NCBI GenBank assembly: GCA_017504965.1
Contig: JAFVQD010000018.1
Coordinates: forward strand, 54,400-118,399
DNA: 64,000 nucleotides
Reading direction: 5' to 3'
DNA from: Bacteroidales bacterium
GTDB lineage: Bacteria > Bacteroidota > Bacteroidia > Bacteroidales > UBA932
Shown here in pieces: positions 31,836 through 40,564 of the stretch; the first letter of the stretch is position 1; every line of letters begins with the position of its first letter. The translations under genes were made by a program, and so were the position numbers. The notes under the pieces are model-generated. The model did not search any database, had not been told where the DNA came from, and worked only from the letters and a program-made list of their open reading frames with translations.

Positions 31836-34800
31836 TTACTTATTACTTTGTTGAGCAACAATTTCACCATCTACAGAAATCTTACCCACTTTTCCTTCAT
31901 ACATTTGATAGATATAATACTCTTTACCTTCTGCGGCATTGATAGTTATATCTGTCGCAACAATTTCTCCACCTGTTGGAGCAACTACAAGTCCATACCC
32001 AGATGAAGTTTCAATAGTGGTGTTGGATACTATTATCTTTCCACTATTGCTTGCCAAAATAGGCGCACCATCAATAGAGTAAACATACGCACCTGGATCT
32101 AAAGTAATTTTACTATCACGTATTTCTCCGTTTTTCAACTCAAATCCTATTCCCTTAGCATTTACAGTAACACCCTCAAAAAGCACTTCACTTAACCTAT
32201 CATCAGCAATTATACCTGTGGCAGCGTATGTACCACCTTTTACAGTTAGTTTATTGCCTTCACCAACTCCATTTGTGCCGATTACAAATGCATTTGTATT
32301 ATCATCAGATACTGTACAATTATCAGTATAATTAACATTATTAATTTCTACCTCATTATTATTTCCAGATCTGTAGCGAATTAGACAACCATCATCTGTT
32401 GTTCCCACAAATGTTCCACCTTTAATAGTAACTTTTGCATTGTTAACCTCATTGGCAATTTCCACTATTCCGTATGTACCATTACCAAACTCAACATTAC
32501 TATCTGTCGCATCTAAAGTAAAGTTAACATTGTCTGCATTTACTTTGAAAGCACGAGCTCCTTTTGCATTTGCTGTCAGTTTTTTACCATTAAGATCAAT
32601 TGTTACATTTTTCTCTATATTGATAGTTTGATCAATTGTAATATCAGCAATTAATTTAACGGTCTCACCACTTTCAGCTTTAGCTATAGCTTCTTCCAAA
32701 GAACCGAATGAATAGAAATAATTGCTTCCTGGATACTCAATAATAGCATAACAACCTTTTACTGTTGTGTTTCCACTTGTATTGGTGCATGAAACAAGGT
32801 TGCCAGCCATTACTACAAAACCATACGAGTAATTTGTATGTGCTCCTTGAATATTGATTTCACATCCTTTTACTGCAACTTTACTATTAGGTTTATCAAG
32901 GTGAACTGCACCATAACCTTCTACATCACTATCATCAACAATAGTAAGAACTGTGTTCTCTATCTCTATATCACTACCTTCTGCTGATGAATTAACAACA
33001 TTCAGACCAGTTAGTTCAGAATTTGTAATTGTAAGATTTGAATTTGGAGCAGAACTAGCAATGTTAACAGGATAATGAGACGAAGTAGCTGTTACATTAT
33101 CCAATATAACTTTTTTAGTACCACCGATAATATTAATTGCTCTTTCACCATTTGTTTCAATTGTAAGGTTTTTGATAGTAACCTCATTGACTCCAGTCAC
33201 ATTAATAGCTCTGTGATTCAATGGATCAGATTGGACATTTGATGTAATAGAGTGATTTCCTCCGTCAAGGGTAATTGACTTATCAATTGTTATCTTCTCA
33301 GTAATAGTTACATCTCTTAATAACTTAATTGTCTCACCAGCTACAGCCTTATTTAACGCATGCCCAATCTCTGTAAAGCCATAATAGTAATCACCATACT
33401 CAATACAAGCTACATGGGACTCAGCAACATCTGTAGAACCATTAATACTGATATAACAACCTTCAGCACCAATACTTGCCTTACGACTATCAGTTGCAGC
33501 AGAGCCAGTAATATTAATAGTAGAATTGGTCACTATAACTTTTGCATATTCAGCGTCCTTATTCAAGGCAATAGTCGAATAACCTTCTTTTTCATTATTA
33601 TCAACAGTGGTAATTGATGATTCTTCTATAGTTACATCTGCGTAAGACGCACCAATATTAACTGCATTAAGACCGGTAAAAGTAGAGTTATTAACAACTA
33701 CAACTACATTCGAAGCAGAAGATGCCAAATTAAGTGTATAGTTTGCAGCAGTAGCAGTAACATTATCAATGGTTACCTTCTTAGTATTCTGGATAATATT
33801 AATGGCACGTTCACCAGAAGCTTGGATAGTAAGATTCTTTATTGTCACATCAGTTGCACCACTGACATTGATAGCTCTTCCAGCTGAAGATGTGATGGTA
33901 TGTTCATTACCATTAATAACTACATCTTTGCTAATTACTAATATTTCTGTCAACCCTTCGATATCATCCACAATTTCGATTACGCCACCTTGCTCAAGTG
34001 CACTTTTTAGTTGTTCTGCGGAAGCTACTTGTATTTCATTCTGAATATCACCACTAACATTTGAATAAGTGATAGGGGCCATAAGTTTCAAACTTTTTCT
34101 TGAAACATTATTCACTGCTGTTACTGATCCCCATGAGCCAATTTCCTCATCACCTTTATACAATTTTGCAGTTATTCCTGTATACTCACCTACCGGCACA
34201 GGGACAAACAAAGTGATGTCTTGAATTGATTCAAGAGCGTTGAAATTTAAAGTGGTAGTATTATTCTCATCTGAACCTTCTGCTGTTTCTATCATAAGCT
34301 CTTCAGCATTCAAAGCTACACTAAACTCACCATTGATTTTTTTACCACCCAGAGACAAAGTAAATCTGTCTGAACCAACAGGAGCATTCTTGATTATAAA
34401 TCTGAAAACTCCACCTAAATGAGTAAAATTATAATTAGTTCCCGATGAATTTTTTGCAAACATAGCTGCATTTGTATTTGCTAATGTCTCACCCAAATCA
34501 TATGAATCAGGCATTACAAAAGTCAAATTAGACTCATCAATCTCATGTCCGCTATTATAGGGATACACTGCATATCCAGTCAACTCAGGTTTATCACCCA
34601 CAAATGAATATCCAAAAGATCCACTGGCAGTACCAGCACCTTCGTTAAGAGTTCCCTCAAGCATTTCGCCTGCGTTGGTATGGATAGCAATCTTGTCTCC
34701 GGCAGCCCAGGTAAAAAAGCCTTCATCAGTGGCAGAAGATTTCACAAGATCGGTCTCCATATTCGCTACTACCACAGCAGTATTAAAAGGAGAATCGATC

Positions 34801-34868
34801 GTTTTCTCTGCACAATTAGAGAAGAGAATCATAGCGATTCCCAAAATCAACATTAATCTTGTTTTCAT
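31836..34868 (-). CDS. Fimbrillin-like lipoprotein with right-handed beta-helix repeats
   Basis: A 1,010-aa protein starting at a lipoprotein signal (LILGIAMILFSNC, Cys about 18). A fimbrillin/Mfa-like domain follows (about 20-270; WAAGDKIAIHTNAG, YAVYPYN). Then come three blocks, each starting with an AL/AI..A..GE(T)IKL-type turn (about 33,990, 33,360 and 32,700 in nucleotides) and continuing as beta-helix rungs with the recurring VTIKNLTI, GERAINII and NVTATA. It is probably a surface adhesin or fibre-associated protein. The 40-aa peptide gene ends 20 bp upstream. Base composition is AT-richer than the neighbours and the codon use looks foreign. Ligand unknown. Confidence 0.85.
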   Translation of the reverse strand: MKTRLMLILGIAMILFSNCAEKTIDSPFNTAVVVANMETDLVKSSATDEGFFTWAAGDKIAIHTNAGEMLEGTLNEGAGTASGSFGYSFVGDKPELTGYAVYPYNSGHEIDESNLTFVMPDSYDLGETLANTNAAMFAKNSSGTNYNFTHLGGVFRFIIKNAPVGSDRFTLSLGGKKINGEFSVALNAEELMIETAEGSDENNTTTLNFNALESIQDITLFVPVPVGEYTGITAKLYKGDEEIGSWGSVTAVNNVSRKSLKLMAPITYSNVSGDIQNEIQVASAEQLKSALEQGGVIEIVDDIEGLTEILVISKDVVINGNEHTITSSAGRAINVSGATDVTIKNLTIQASGERAINIIQNTKKVTIDNVTATAANYTLNLASSASNVVVVVNNSTFTGLNAVNIGASYADVTIEESSITTVDNNEKEGYSTIALNKDAEYAKVIVTNSTINITGSAATDSRKASIGAEGCYISINGSTDVAESHVACIEYGDYYYGFTEIGHALNKAVAGETIKLLRDVTITEKITIDKSITLDGGNHSITSNVQSDPLNHRAINVTGVNEVTIKNLTIETNGERAINIIGGTKKVILDNVTATSSHYPVNIASSAPNSNLTITNSELTGLNVVNSSAEGSDIEIENTVLTIVDDSDVEGYGAVHLDKPNSKVAVKGCEINIQGAHTNYSYGFVVMAGNLVSCTNTSGNTTVKGCYAIIEYPGSNYFYSFGSLEEAIAKAESGETVKLIADITIDQTINIEKNVTIDLNGKKLTANAKGARAFKVNADNVNFTLDATDSNVEFGNGTYGIVEIANEVNNAKVTIKGGTFVGTTDDGCLIRYRSGNNNEVEINNVNYTDNCTVSDDNTNAFVIGTNGVGEGNKLTVKGGTYAATGIIADDRLSEVLFEGVTVNAKGIGFELKNGEIRDSKITLDPGAYVYSIDGAPILASNSGKIIVSNTTIETSSGYGLVVAPTGGEIVATDITINAAEGKEYYIYQMYEGKVGKISVDGEIVAQQSNK

Positions 34869-34888
34869 AATCTTATTATTTAATAGAA

Positions 34889-35011
34889 TTATTGCCAATT
34901 ACCTTCTTCGGGATTAAAATCTGATGTCTGTAAGATACCTTGTTCCAGTTCGACATCAACAAATATCACTTCTGGAGCGACATAATTTTTTAAAACTTCT
35001 TGATTTTCCAT
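34889..35011 (-). CDS. 40-aa peptide of a conserved Bacteroidales type
   Basis: A small gene, 40 codons plus TAA, with a strong ribosome binding site (AGGAG, 7 nt before the ATG). The peptide begins MENQEVLKNYVAPEV and ends FNPEEGNWQ, acidic, without a signal peptide. It resembles short YVAPxxxxxxxELEQG-type peptides I recall upstream of secreted-protein genes in Bacteroidales; that link is from memory. It is 20 bp upstream of the fimbrillin/beta-helix gene in the same orientation, so the two form an operon. Function unknown. Confidence 0.75.
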   Translation of the reverse strand: MENQEVLKNYVAPEVIFVDVELEQGILQTSDFNPEEGNWQ

Positions 35012-35127
35012 AATTAACTCCTATATATTAAAATTTAATCCCAAGTGGATGTGTTTTCACCTACCACAAATGGGGAACTATCAATTAAAAAAGAAATGGG
35101 GCTATGCTAAATGCTTACAATATGACG

Positions 35128-35135
35128 CAAATATA
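35128..35135 (-). promoter_or_regulatory. -7 promoter box of the peptide/beta-helix operon
   Basis: TATATTTG on the minus strand, about 117 bp before the peptide ATG, leaving a leader long enough for control elements. The surrounding DNA is very AT-rich, so a chance match is possible. Confidence 0.4.
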
Positions 35136-35215
35136 TATAAATTATCATATATGATGTATACTTTTATGTAGTAATATTTTACATTAACATAACATAATTT
35201 CGTCAAGAAAAAGTT

Positions 35216-35431
35216 ATGGAAGATGAGAGAATCAAATTAATTGCATCCAGAATCAAGCAATTAAGAATCGATGCCGGATATAGCAGTCACGAGAACTTTG
35301 CTTGGGAACACGATCTGAGCAGAGTTCAGTACTGGAGGGTAGAGAGCGGTTCGAATATCACTCTCAAAACATTATTACGAATACTTGATATACACAAGAC
35401 ATCTCTTGAAGAATTTTTCAGAGATTTGTAA
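35216..35431 (+). CDS. Small XRE-family HTH regulator
   Basis: A 71-aa protein made up almost only of a Cro/CI-type helix-turn-helix: IASRIKQLRIDAGYSSHENFAWE, here identified by its RIKQLRIDAGYS helix, the recognition region DLSRVQYWRVESG and the TLLRILDIHKTSLEEFF tail. It is divergent from the peptide/beta-helix operon, with about 200 bp between starts, and is followed at once by a terminator. Control of that operon is a reasonable inference. Confidence 0.85.
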   Translation: MEDERIKLIASRIKQLRIDAGYSSHENFAWEHDLSRVQYWRVESGSNITLKTLLRILDIHKTSLEEFFRDL

Positions 35432-35457
35432 AAAAAAGAGGCCTCGCGGCCTCTTTT
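35431..35457 (+). terminator. Terminator of the XRE gene
   Basis: GAGGCC-tcgc-GGCCTC with A7 before and T5 after, starting on the last base of the stop codon. It is the same hairpin as at 29617-29645. Confidence 0.85.
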
Positions 35458-35582
35458 TGACATGAACCCCTGTAATTTTGAAGAGAATATGAAGCAATTC
35501 CCTCATATTGAATACCTCTAAATTTTCCTGCACTGCACCCTGGCTTTGCCCATTTTTTATTTATCTGCTGCAAACTTTTTTT

Positions 35583-35590
35583 TAACTTTG
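35583..35590 (+). promoter_or_regulatory. -7 promoter box of the M81-type gene
   Basis: TAACTTTG fits TAnnTTTG, 25 bp before the ATG at 35616. Confidence 0.6.
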
Positions 35591-35615
35591 TGTAACTAAC
35601 AAAATTTATCTATTT

Positions 35616-37151
35616 ATGAAAAGAGCAGCGATAATATCCATCATTGGCGTCATTCTTCTCACCTCCTGCACCCAGCAGAAGCTACCCAAGATCGCCATTG
35701 CCGGCATCAAAATAGAGTCGAGCACCTTCTCCCCTGCCCGAAGCACAGAGGAGTCTTTCAATGTCGCCATCGGTGATGAGATTTACGATATGATCCCCTA
35801 CCTCAGAGAGGGGCAGCCCCTCCGCGACCGCGCAGAATGGGTACCCACACTTGTGGCAAGGGCCACCCCCGGAGGAGCAGTCACCCGCGAGACTTACGAG
35901 AAATTTGTAAACATCATACTTGACTCCCTGAAGGCAAACCTACCCATCGACGGACTTGTCTACGATATTCACGGAGCAATGAGCGTCGTGGGGCTCGATG
36001 ACCCAGAGGGCGACATGATCAAAAGGATCCGCGAGGTTATAGGTCCCGACGTGGTGGTTACCACCCCAATGGACCTCCACGGCAATGTATCCTGGACCCT
36101 GGCGGAGAACTCAGATATGATCTCCTGCTACCGTATGGCCCCGCACGAGGATGCCTGGGAGTGCCGCGAAAGGGCCGCCAGGACACTTATCGAAAGACTT
36201 GAAAATGGCAAGGGCAAACCCCAATATAAAGTTTGGATTCCAGTACCTATCCTCCTCCCCGGTGAGCAGACCTCTACCAGAGTGGAGCCTGCGAAGTCGC
36301 TTTATGCGATGACCTACCCAGCCTCAGAGCGCCCCGGAGTGATAGATGCCTCTATCTGGATCGGCTATGCCTGGGCAGACGAACCCAGAAACCACGCAGT
36401 GGTAATGGCCACCGGTGATGACAAAGAGGCAGTGGTAAAGGCTGCAGAGGAGATCGCCGCCTACTTCTGGAGTGTACGCCACCAATTTGACTTCGTCGCA
36501 CCCACCTCCACACTTGAAGAGTGCCTGGCCAATGCCCTCAAAAGCGAAAAGCGGCCCTACTATATCAGCGACACAGGGGACAACCCTACGGCAGGAGGGG
36601 CAGGTGACGTCACCTGGACCTTGACACAGCTTCTGAAAAGGGGCGAATTCAAAGGGGCAAAAGGAAAGCACCTTATATATGCCTCAATCCCGGACGCAGA
36701 TTTTGTGGCCAAAGCCAAGAGTGTGGGAGTCGGCGGTAAGATAGATATGGTGGCAGGAGCTGAAGTGGACGACAGATATGCCCCACCGGTAAGGCTCAAA
36801 GGGACTGTGACAGCCATATATGACCACCCCACCAATTCTGAAGTGGCAGTCAGAGTGGGGAGCATAGATGTGATTGTCACCGAGGTAAGGAAAGGGTTCC
36901 ATAAAGAGCACGAATTCACCAAACTCAATCTTAATCCACGCACTGCAGATATAGTGATGGTAAAGATTGGCTATCTGGAACCTGAGCTCTATAATATGCA
37001 GGCAGACTGGATGATGGCCCTCACCCTCGGTGGGGTAAATCAGGACCTGCCCGGTCTTCCATACAAAAGGATCAACAGACCTATGTACCCCCTCGACAGA
37101 GATATGGCAGACCCCGATTTGTCAGCCAGAATGGTCCCATTTGTAAAATAA
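35616..37151 (+). CDS. M81 family metallopeptidase-like lipoprotein (MlrC-like)
   Basis: A 511-aa protein with a lipoprotein signal (ILLTSCTQQ, Cys about 17). It has the M81/DUF1485 features: KIAIAGIKIESSTFSP, GLVYDIHGAM, VVTTPMDLHGN with likely zinc ligands Asp and His, YRMAPHEDAWE, and the C-terminal MlrC half with DTGDNPTAGGAGD. Members include microcystinase C, but most have unknown peptide or amide substrates. cutC follows after 7 bp and is probably cotranscribed. Confidence 0.88.
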   Translation: MKRAAIISIIGVILLTSCTQQKLPKIAIAGIKIESSTFSPARSTEESFNVAIGDEIYDMIPYLREGQPLRDRAEWVPTLVARATPGGAVTRETYEKFVNIILDSLKANLPIDGLVYDIHGAMSVVGLDDPEGDMIKRIREVIGPDVVVTTPMDLHGNVSWTLAENSDMISCYRMAPHEDAWECRERAARTLIERLENGKGKPQYKVWIPVPILLPGEQTSTRVEPAKSLYAMTYPASERPGVIDASIWIGYAWADEPRNHAVVMATGDDKEAVVKAAEEIAAYFWSVRHQFDFVAPTSTLEECLANALKSEKRPYYISDTGDNPTAGGAGDVTWTLTQLLKRGEFKGAKGKHLIYASIPDADFVAKAKSVGVGGKIDMVAGAEVDDRYAPPVRLKGTVTAIYDHPTNSEVAVRVGSIDVIVTEVRKGFHKEHEFTKLNLNPRTADIVMVKIGYLEPELYNMQADWMMALTLGGVNQDLPGLPYKRINRPMYPLDRDMADPDLSARMVPFVK

Positions 37152-37158
37152 CCTACCT

Positions 37159-37899
37159 ATGACAGAGATCGACAGCCAGATAAAATTTGAGATATGCGCC
37201 TGTTCGCTCCAGAGTGCCCTTAACGCACAGGAAGCGGGTGCAAATCGTGTAGAACTGTGCTCAGCACTCAGTCTGGGCGGTCTCACCCCATCATATTCCA
37301 CTATAGAGATGGCCCGAAAGATGTTGAAAATCGACATAAATGTCCTTATCCGCCCAAGACAAGGGGATTTCCTCTACGACTCGGAAGAGGTGGCGGTAAT
37401 GATAGGTGACATACGCACTTGCGCCTCTCTCGGTGTACAAGGGGTAGTGATCGGAGCCCTCGACCCTCTGGGCAATATAGATATGGACTGCTGCCTTGCA
37501 CTTGTCGCCACTGCCAGAAACTACGGTCTGTCGGTAACATTCCACAGGGCAATAGACAGAGCATACGATATATTTACAGCACTCGACGACGCTATTGCCC
37601 TCGGGGTGGACAGAATTCTCACCTCGGGAGGGAAACCCTCTGTATACGAAGGGTTGGAGACCATCACACAGATGAACAGAATAGCAGACGGGAGGGTGAT
37701 TATAATGCCCGGTGCCGGAATTGGCCCCGATAACATAAAAGAGATAGTCACTACTGCCGGAGTATCAGAGGTACACTTTTCCGGGTCGCACACCTACGAC
37801 TCCCCTATGCTCTACCGTGGCGGTGTCAGCGAAAACTACACCCGCACCGAAAGCTCCATCATCAAAATCAAAGAGACAATCCTCGCCGCACGGCAATAA
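37159..37899 (+). CDS. cutC: CutC family TIM-barrel protein
   Basis: A 246-aa protein with the family markers FEICACSLQSALNAQEAGANRVELCSA (recognised by its EICA and GANRVELC parts), NVLIRPRQGDFLYD, TFHRAIDR and ILTSGG. CutC was named for copper homeostasis, but its biochemical role is not settled. It lies 7 bp after the M81-like gene. Confidence 0.93.
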   Translation: MTEIDSQIKFEICACSLQSALNAQEAGANRVELCSALSLGGLTPSYSTIEMARKMLKIDINVLIRPRQGDFLYDSEEVAVMIGDIRTCASLGVQGVVIGALDPLGNIDMDCCLALVATARNYGLSVTFHRAIDRAYDIFTALDDAIALGVDRILTSGGKPSVYEGLETITQMNRIADGRVIIMPGAGIGPDNIKEIVTTAGVSEVHFSGSHTYDSPMLYRGGVSENYTRTESSIIKIKETILAARQ

Positions 37900-37907
37900 A
37901 TCGGTTT

Positions 37908-38027
37908 GGGCACAAAAAAAGGAGTTCGAAATCGAACTAAAAGTCCGAAGGACCGACACGTAGTGGCGCATGCCCCCAAGGGGGCTGTTGCGAAGCAACT
38001 GGGGGGTGTAGGTGCCCCAATGGGCAC
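37908..38027. repeat. Direct repeat and hairpins next to tRNA-Leu
   Basis: A 31-bp sequence starting GGGCACAAAAAAAGGAG (37908-37938) is repeated exactly at 38022-38052. Between the copies are perfect hairpins GTCC-gaa-GGAC (37942), GCCCCCAAGGGGGC (37972-37985), GTTGC-gaa-GCAAC (37987-37999) and GTGCCC-caat-GGGCAC (38012-38027). Confidence 0.85.
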
Positions 38028-38066
38028 AAAAAAAGGAGTTCGAAATCGAACTCCTTTTTTGTGCCC
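38022..38066 (-). terminator. tRNA-Leu terminator, perfect hairpin sharing the tRNA 3' end
   Basis: Arms GGGCAC-A7-GGAGTTCGA and TCGAACTCC-T6-GTGCCC pair over 21-22 bp around an AA loop. The right arm includes the last bases of the tRNA-Leu acceptor stem, so the hairpin forms with the tRNA's own 3' end. Confidence 0.75.
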
Positions 38067-38145
38067 AGAACAAGACTCGAACTTGCACACCGAAACCGGC
38101 ACTACCCCCTCAAAGTAGCGTGTCTACCAATTTCACCATCTGGGC
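38062..38145 (-). tRNA. tRNA-Leu (anticodon GAG)
   Basis: 84 nt with a long variable arm (type II). Acceptor GCCCAGA pairs with TCTGGGC; the T arm has AAGTTCGAGTCTT; anticodon stem CTACT/GGTAG closes loop TTGAGGG, presenting GAG. CCA is not encoded. Confidence 0.92.
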
Positions 38146-38163
38146 ATCTCTACTTTGCGACTG

Positions 38164-38171
38164 CAAATATA
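38164..38171 (-). promoter_or_regulatory. -7 promoter box of tRNA-Leu
   Basis: TATATTTG on the minus strand, 18 bp before the tRNA 5' end at 38145. Confidence 0.6.
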
Positions 38172-38240
38172 CAAGGAAATTTGAAATAGAACGATTTTTT
38201 CTTAATTTTTTGTATTTTTACAATGCAAAATTTGAGAATT

Positions 38241-38636
38241 ATGAAAGAACTGAGAGCATACTTCGAATCTAAAGGGGAGACATTGTATATGGTATCTGAT
38301 GATGAAGCCATCAAATTCCTTAACGGCAGCATCGAATACGACTTTATCTCCTGTCTGCGCCAGATTCAGGACCGCGGCATTTTTAACACTCTGGTAGAGT
38401 GCTGTAAACCAAATAAATTAGGATTTGATATCACTACAAACTCTGAATACGAAGAAGAGGAGTTCCTCCACGGAAAAACCAAATATAAAGCGATCGTCTC
38501 AGTAGATGACGAGCAGGAGGTGGACTTCACAGACTATATGTTCAATCAGGGGATCTCTCTAATCCTCCTGGGGCACGTCACCAAAGGTGAACTGAGGGTA
38601 GATGGTGAGTCCTATGGCTTCATCTCCGAATACTAA
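38241..38636 (+). CDS. Conserved-looking 131-aa protein, not recognised
   Basis: An acidic soluble protein (EYEEEEF, VDDEQEVDF) with no signal peptide or membrane helix, ending LILLGHVTKGELRVDGESYG and ISEY. I do not recognise the family with confidence; the tail faintly recalls AIR-synthase-related proteins, which is only an impression. The frame can start at 38223, but a TATTTTTA box (38212-38219) would place the transcription start there, favouring the ATG at 38241. Core-like base composition and tight spacing to cls (20 bp) argue that it is a real gene. Confidence 0.7.
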   Translation: MKELRAYFESKGETLYMVSDDEAIKFLNGSIEYDFISCLRQIQDRGIFNTLVECCKPNKLGFDITTNSEYEEEEFLHGKTKYKAIVSVDDEQEVDFTDYMFNQGISLILLGHVTKGELRVDGESYGFISEY

Positions 38637-38656
38637 AAATTTCTGGCACTTGCTCT

Positions 38657-40132
38657 ATGTGGTTTGATTCTTTCTGGAAAGGGGTATCGCTGATATTGTA
38701 CATCGCCAATATCATATTGGTGATGTATGCCTGTATCTCCCTTTTTTTCCAGAAAGAGAGCACATCCAAGACCATCTCCTGGATGATAGTAATTATCATC
38801 CTCCCATATATCGGGCTCATCCTGTATGTACTTCTGGGGAGAAACTTCCGTAAAGAGAAGATGTATAATAGAAAAGGGGCCGGAGACCTTATTATCAAAG
38901 AGAAAGTATCCCGCGAGATACTTGAACAGATCTACCGGGATGGCCTCCCTCAGGAGCTTCAGCCATTTTCCAAACTCATCATCCAGAACCTGAGGACTAA
39001 CCAGAGCCTTCTGTCGGTAGACAGCGAAGCTGAGATATTTTTTGATGGGAAAAGCTCCCTGAGTGCGATGCTCGAAGCGATAAAAGGTGCCACCAAGCAT
39101 ATCCACCTCCAGTCATATATAATAGAGGATGACCAGGTGGGCGGTGAGTTCAAAAATGCCCTGATAGCCAAAGCACAGGAGGGTGTAGAGGTCAGGCTGA
39201 TGTATGACGGATTCGGGAGCAGGAAACTGAACAAAAAATTTATACAGGAGCTCAAGGATGCCGGCGTGGAGATACTTAACTTCTCACCTTTCAGATGGTT
39301 CTTTATTCCACTTTTTGCCAACTACAGGAACCACAGAAAGATATTGGTAGTGGACGGAAAGACAGGCTTCCTCGGAGGTGTGAATATTGCCGACAGATAC
39401 TACCACGGTGGAGTGTTCCCCGAATGGAGAGATACACACCTGAGATTGACAGGGCAGTCTGTGTACTCTCTCCAGGCAAGTTTCCTTCTGGACAGATATT
39501 TCATCCTGAACAAGAACCTCAAACGGCGTAACAAATATTACCCCGAACTCACCATTGACTCTGACAATAAAGAGATCGAGAAAAGGCTCTACACCCAGAT
39601 TATATCGTCGGGGCCCGACAGCGACTGGTCGGCCATTATGCAGTGCTACTTTACAGCCATAACCCAAGCCAAAAAGAGCATCTACATCATAACACCTTAC
39701 TTCATCCCCACTGAGTTTATCCTCAATGCCATCAAAGTGACATCCCTGTCCGGTGTAGAGGTAAACCTTATGATACCGGAGAGATCAGACACTTGGCTGT
39801 CACACTGGGGCACTATGTCATATATTACAGAACTTCTGGAGGCCGGGGTGAAGATATATCTCTTCCAGAAAGGTTTCAACCACTCCAAGGTCCTCTCCAT
39901 CGATGGAGAGTTCTGTATAATAGGTTCAGCCAATATGGATACACGTAGTCTTGAGCACCACTTCGAAGTGACCTCTATCCTGTATAACAGGCACTGTGCT
40001 GAGATAATAGAGACCCAGTTCCACCACGATTTGAAGAGGTGTCACCTCCTCTCTGCAAAAAAATGGAAAAAAAGACCAAAATATTTTAGGTTTTTTGAAA
40101 GTTTAGCACGATTATTGTCTCCTCTTTTGTAG
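38657..40132 (+). CDS. cls: Cardiolipin synthase
   Basis: It joins phosphatidylglycerol units into cardiolipin at the inner membrane. The 491-aa protein has two N-terminal membrane helices (about 11-30 and 37-57), a short linker and two phospholipase-D motifs: NHRKILVVDG and NHSKVLSIDG, each with the H-K-D catalytic set, followed by GGVN and GSAN. Length is typical. Confidence 0.94.
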   Translation: MWFDSFWKGVSLILYIANIILVMYACISLFFQKESTSKTISWMIVIIILPYIGLILYVLLGRNFRKEKMYNRKGAGDLIIKEKVSREILEQIYRDGLPQELQPFSKLIIQNLRTNQSLLSVDSEAEIFFDGKSSLSAMLEAIKGATKHIHLQSYIIEDDQVGGEFKNALIAKAQEGVEVRLMYDGFGSRKLNKKFIQELKDAGVEILNFSPFRWFFIPLFANYRNHRKILVVDGKTGFLGGVNIADRYYHGGVFPEWRDTHLRLTGQSVYSLQASFLLDRYFILNKNLKRRNKYYPELTIDSDNKEIEKRLYTQIISSGPDSDWSAIMQCYFTAITQAKKSIYIITPYFIPTEFILNAIKVTSLSGVEVNLMIPERSDTWLSHWGTMSYITELLEAGVKIYLFQKGFNHSKVLSIDGEFCIIGSANMDTRSLEHHFEVTSILYNRHCAEIIETQFHHDLKRCHLLSAKKWKKRPKYFRFFESLARLLSPLL

Positions 40133-40144
40133 AGACTACAAATA

Positions 40145-40471
40145 ATGAAAAGGTTATTATACATATTATTCGTTCTAGCTACCGCCCTCACTATTCAGAC
40201 AGTGATATCTGACATAGATGAGCCTAAGCAGACCAATAATATTACCACACTCGACATACCTCTTCAAAATCAGGCTCACAAATACTCCTCAAGAGAGTTT
40301 ACTGCACCTACATCCAGCAGGACCATTACCCATTCCGGTGTGAGTGCCATACCCATCATAGCTCCTTATACCCTCTCAAAAAGGGTTAACAACATATCAT
40401 CACATTTTACTCACTACAAATCAAATACCGGGTCCCATAAATACATCTCCTATGGGATATTAAGGGTATAA
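40145..40471 (+). CDS. Small exported protein of unknown function
   Basis: A 108-aa protein with a hydrophobic N-terminus (residues 4-20) that looks like a signal peptide or anchor. The rest is Ser/Thr/Asn-rich with no motif I recognise. The start is 12 bp after the cls stop, so it may be read with cls. Real gene status rests on the signal and spacing. Confidence 0.5.
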   Translation: MKRLLYILFVLATALTIQTVISDIDEPKQTNNITTLDIPLQNQAHKYSSREFTAPTSSRTITHSGVSAIPIIAPYTLSKRVNNISSHFTHYKSNTGSHKYISYGILRV

Positions 40472-40564
40472 TAGATAGCTGAATTATACTATTAGTTTTT
40501 TAAGCATGGCTCTATTGTCATGCTTTGTTCATTAATTTATCTATTTATTATAAACTTAACCGAA

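Noticed and set aside
35458..35470. TGACATGAACCCC, identical to the first 13 bases of the IS end at 63862
   Set aside because: Identity stops after 13 bases, there is no second end or transposase remnant nearby, and several chance 13-mer matches are expected in a window this size.
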